From Acheta domesticus (taxonomy: Eukaryota; Arthropoda; Insecta; Orthoptera; Gryllidae), in assembly GCA_031308135.1 (NCBI GenBank), contig JAHLJT010004567.1:36716389-36780388 (forward strand): a DNA stretch of 64,000 bases, written 5' to 3'. Under the pieces are notes generated by a model that was given only the letters and a program-made list of their open reading frames with translations, was not told the DNA's origin and made no database searches. Within the stretch, counting starts at the first letter, position 1. Each line of letters starts with the position of its first letter. A program made the translations under genes and the position numbers. Positions 60,291 through 64,000 of the stretch are shown here, piece after piece.

Positions 60291-61855
60291 CTGCCGGACA
60301 CTGACCGCTCTGCGACCCTTGTCCATTGCCCCTGCCGCCGTCTCTGTTGCCTCTCCCTTCTCTTTCATCTTCCGCGCTCTTACCGGCCTTACGGACGTTT
60401 CAGGTGATCACCTTTAGCTTTCACCCGCGCGAAAGGGTCTGATTATCAACACTGTGAGGGTGACAACACGAACTGATCTTCCTGGGAAACAAAACAGCAT
60501 TCCACTTTGGTAGAGAAGTTATTAGTGGTTCCAAGAAAACCAAACCTACATTTGTAGGTTTCTTAAGAAAATTTATGCAAAAAGTATATGAACGGGCACT
60601 TACATCCGTGTATATCCGTCAGCTACTGTTGCAAGTCTGGAATCCATCATTCGGAGGAAGTAAGATGTCATTCAATGCACCTCGTTTGGCGGAGGGAAAC
60701 TGACAATTTCCCCCCCAAATCCTTCCAGGACAATTTACACAATTCTCGAGAAAACAAAACACAAATGTGTTTGGGGGTCTTTACAGGCGTCTACAATGGA
60801 AAATAGGGGCGGTGAAAAATCGTAAAATGAATAACTGTATTGTATTACGTTTCCGTCATTAAATGTATAAGGAGATCACTTTACTTTCTAGTCTATTCAC
60901 GTTTCACAATTTCCAGATGACACATTTCGTGCACATCTGACTAATGCTGCGAACAAAGCGTCCCAACTGCAACGGAAACAGAACCGATACACTCGGCATT
61001 GTCTGGGGGCAAGAATTCAGAAAACCACGTTTTGCTAAGTGCTTAAGGAAGAGATTGTAAGAAATCGATTACGATTCTGCTCACTCCTCACAAAGAAATA
61101 TTCGCAGGAAAGCGAAAGATACCTATGTTATTTTATTTACTTTTTTCCCCCCACTTCTTTAGTACCCTCTGCAACCAGATACTTAGGCAACCCACATGGC
61201 ACATTTCGAAAGTACGGTGCCAGGTTCTAGTATTAGTCGAAATGAACAGGGCAGGAATATTTTTAATGGCCTCCATCCTACAAACGGGCCTATTTTCAAT
61301 TATATAATTATCGTATACATTTTGTAGACTCTTGATCTTAGAAGTCATTGAAGATGGAGATTTCTGATTTGTTTTGAATTTAAGTAAAAACCTATTGCCT
61401 TAATGTGGTCAATATTATTAACAAAATTTAATTAACAAATAATATATTTGTTATTTTTGCTTTCTCGTTCAATATAACATTTCATATAAATATACAGAAT
61501 ACATGAAGGATTTTCTTAAAAAATGAAATTCCCTAATCGATCTAAACCGAACTCTAATTGGAAATATTTGAAACGGATTTTTTTTTCTATCGCGGCTATG
61601 TATCGTATATCGTTTGAAACTAAGGGGAATGCATAAGAAAAACTTTTAAGCTGAACATTAACTGGCTAGAAAAGAAGCGAGCACGAAAGCAAACTGAGAT
61701 GTGTAACATCGGTTTTACTTCAGTTCAGTTTCGGACGGAAGGGATTCTAAGTAAATTAATCAGAGGAAACACACAAATACTACGTGCCTTATCGAACTTG
61801 GAAGAATCCTTTATTTTGGCCAAATGACTTTCCTTGATTACATTCAACGTCGTGT
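60291..61855. other. Mixed to AT-rich stretch, nothing recognised
   Basis: No supported gene, RNA or mobile element. Confidence 0.45.
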
Positions 61856-62425
61856 GGGCCTGCGGGCGACGTAATCTCGCGCAGACTCGTGCGCATAAAG
61901 GCTCCGGTTGCCCACACCCGCGGGGCACCTGCTACGTCATATTGCGGGCGGGCGGGCAATGTGGGAGGGCGGGTGGTTTTGGTGGGTTGGTGGGCGGCCG
62001 GGCGAGCGGGGGAGTGGGTGGTCGGACAATTTGACAGGTTGGTGGGCGAGTGGGCGGTCGGGCGGATTGGCATGTGTGTGAGTGTGTATGTGTGTGAGTG
62101 TGTGTGAGAGAGAGAGCCGCGAGCGGCAGCGCGTCGCCGAGCCGCGCCGAGAAGAACGGGCGTGGACGAGAGCACCACGACCGACACGAAATGGAAAGCG
62201 TGAGACAAATTATCCTAAACGCAATTTGCGGCCGCGCGGGGACGGGATGAAACGCCTCGAACCGGATACCGCCCTTGCGGCAATTGCGAGGCAGCGACGA
62301 CGGCGGCGGCACCCGACAATGCGCGACGTCGCTCGGTGGGGGTGGGGGTGGAGACTGCGACGGAACAGGCGGGGGCTGCACAAACGGCCAACCAATTTGC
62401 ACGGCTAACGGAACGGCGGCGGAGG
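61856..62425. other. CpG/G-rich island
   Basis: CpG-rich block with G-rich words. GGTTGGTGGGCG recurs at 61984 and 62037, a GT/GA microsatellite lies at 62071-62117, and GGGGGTGGGGGTGG lies near 62337. It could be a promoter island; no exon is definable. Confidence 0.55.
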
Positions 62426-63180
62426 GATCGGAAACCGTGACAAAGAAAATGACGGTGAGAACGTCGAAATACGGAAATGCTGGGCGGCACTGAACGAAGC
62501 ACGCGTTGGGCGGCGCAGGTTGTTCGTGAGAGGTCGTTCGCGAAGAAGACGGTGCAGATACTTGAGAATGGGTGAGATGTAATGAGGGGGGAAAGGCAGA
62601 GAGACAAGAAAGGTACCCGAGACGAAGAAACTGGAACACGACAGCAAGAACGATAAACGTGGAAGAAGACGTAACTGCAGCGTTGGGAGTCGATTATGGG
62701 TAGAGCAGATGGAAGAGAGATAAATGGCGAGAATTACATTGTGATTGAGTCGGAAGAAGCAGTCTTCAATCGAAAAATAAGATTGCAAAAAACAAGCAGA
62801 AATGAATTGTTGTGTCTGCAAAACTGGCATTACAAAACTTTGCGACGCTGATGATCCTTCACGAAATGCTTGTGTACTGGAATTGCATTGTTATGATTGC
62901 ACTGGAAATAAGTATGTTATATTTCTGAAAAATAATTTTAAGAAATAAAATAAAAACAAGATATCCAATTGCCGAGGCTCCAAAATCAATCACATCAAAA
63001 AGTAATTAACATCAGAGTAAATTACACGAACATGTTTTTCTATAAAATAATTCATCATATTTTCACGGAAAGGTCGTATATAGAAGTGAGCTCTTTACAT
63101 GGGTGGTTACTTCAGGACGCATTCTTAGAAGAAAACAATAGTCGCAACGACCAAGTGCAACGCAATTTGTACGTCGACAG
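62426..63180. other. Spacer, nothing recognised
   Basis: Purine-rich, then AT-rich DNA; no supported feature. Confidence 0.45.
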
Positions 63181-63845
63181 TGGCTTTAGCAACCCAGGTA
63201 GCGCGGAAAACAATTCACGGAAAACCCTTTCATGTGAATCGATGGCCGGGCTGCGCGCAACACTGGCGAGCAACCGCGCGAACGGGCAAAGAACGCGTAA
63301 TAAGCACGGGACAAAGGCACTCGCGCGCTGGCAGGCAGTCGGCGGGGCCGGTGGGCGGCCAAAGGGACGGTCGCGGCACAGCGAACAGCGGAGCAGGAGG
63401 ACGACGCAATGAAAACGGCCAGAGCGACGCCGGCTGCGGCGATGACATTGTACATCGCTATGGAAACTAGGGAAGAAGTGGCGGCAGGCATCGCAAGGGG
63501 GAAGACTGGAATGGTCGAATTGGATGCGGAATGGATTGTAATCGGAGGTAAGGCGCCAAATCGTGGACGGTCAAGACGAGGAAGAGGAAGAGAGTGAAGT
63601 CGGAAGCTGAGACACTTGCATGGGTAGCGAGAGGGCGCGGAGCACGCAGAAATCCTGGAAGCGTCGAATGGAAGGAGAGGTGATGGTTAGCGGCGGCGGT
63701 GCCCGCATCGCGAAGCAAGAGGGCGGCCCCACCGAGCGAACGGGCGGGCGAAAAGGCGTCGCTGCGGGGCGAGGGAAGCAATTACCAGTATTTGCCGGCG
63801 GGCGGCAGAGAACAGGCCGGGATGGTCCGCGCTGACAGAGCAACC
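63181..63845. other. CpG-rich blocks
   Basis: Two CpG-enriched patches (about 63240-63440 and 63690-63835) joined by purine-rich sequence. Frames on both strands are compositional. Confidence 0.5.
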
Positions 63846-64000
63846 CCAACCCCTCTTAGTCAAAGAGCAGCATCGAATTCGTAAAAATGAATGCTAAAAC
63901 ACAGCTACTTGCTTTGCGTTTAAAATTAGTGCGATTATTTAATGGTTTAAAATACATCCAACAATAGGGATCGTATTATCACACCCAACTCTTCGTCAAA

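Overview
This window looks like nuclear DNA from a large, repeat-rich arthropod genome. A polyneopteran insect of the grasshopper/locust type fits best. The reasons are a background with few long reading frames, many isolated CpG-rich islands in AT-rich DNA, a tRNA-derived SINE whose 'CGGGCATGG' + TG-rich body I associate with orthopterans, several mariner relics, and fragments of a protein family that I know only as uncharacterised arthropod proteins. The organism call is inference. I find no bacterial-style operon, and no host gene that I can name or support with exons.

Layout. 1-4.7 kb is AT-rich unique DNA with a short hAT-like transposase scrap and one CpG island. 4.74-13.84 kb is one long satellite array: about 53 head-to-tail copies of a ~170-bp unit, with diverged units at both edges and internal block duplications. 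A probable LINE 3' end abuts its right edge. 14.4-31.1 kb is a run of CpG islands, the largest at 28.9-30.2 kb, separated by AT-rich DNA and carrying GGGGC, GTGGGC, GCC, GT and TAA microsatellites. A LINE C-terminal scrap follows at 31.2-31.5 kb. 31.5-38.8 kb is mostly featureless, with a diverged SINE and a few islands.

The most interesting element is at 39066-41342. It is a decayed Transib/RAG1-like DNA transposon. It has a perfect 5-bp target duplication (CGGCG) and both ends resemble V(D)J recombination signals: a CACAGTG or CACACTG heptamer, exactly 23 nt, then an ACAAAAATC/G nonamer-like box. It carries minus-strand transposase remains, including a 'CDGSGG' catalytic-Asp-like motif and a plausible intron. 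A SINE with its own target duplication sits inside the coding part. The transposon cut a CpG island in two.

45306-48678 is a 3.4-kb element with ~465-bp terminal inverted repeats, three diverged ~300-bp modules and a nested, internally deleted mariner (46226-47133). Further mariner relics lie at ~51.38-51.96 kb and 56138-57064. A multi-copy arthropod protein relic lies at ~58.45-59.23 kb. The last 7 kb again has CpG islands (57.4, 59.7-60.2, 61.9-62.4 and 63.2-63.8 kb).

The recognisable sequences do not form a pathway. They are a stratified set of transposons, retroposons and satellite embedded among orphan CpG islands that may be regulatory. Every coding-like stretch I can support is a broken transposase or retrotransposon fragment.
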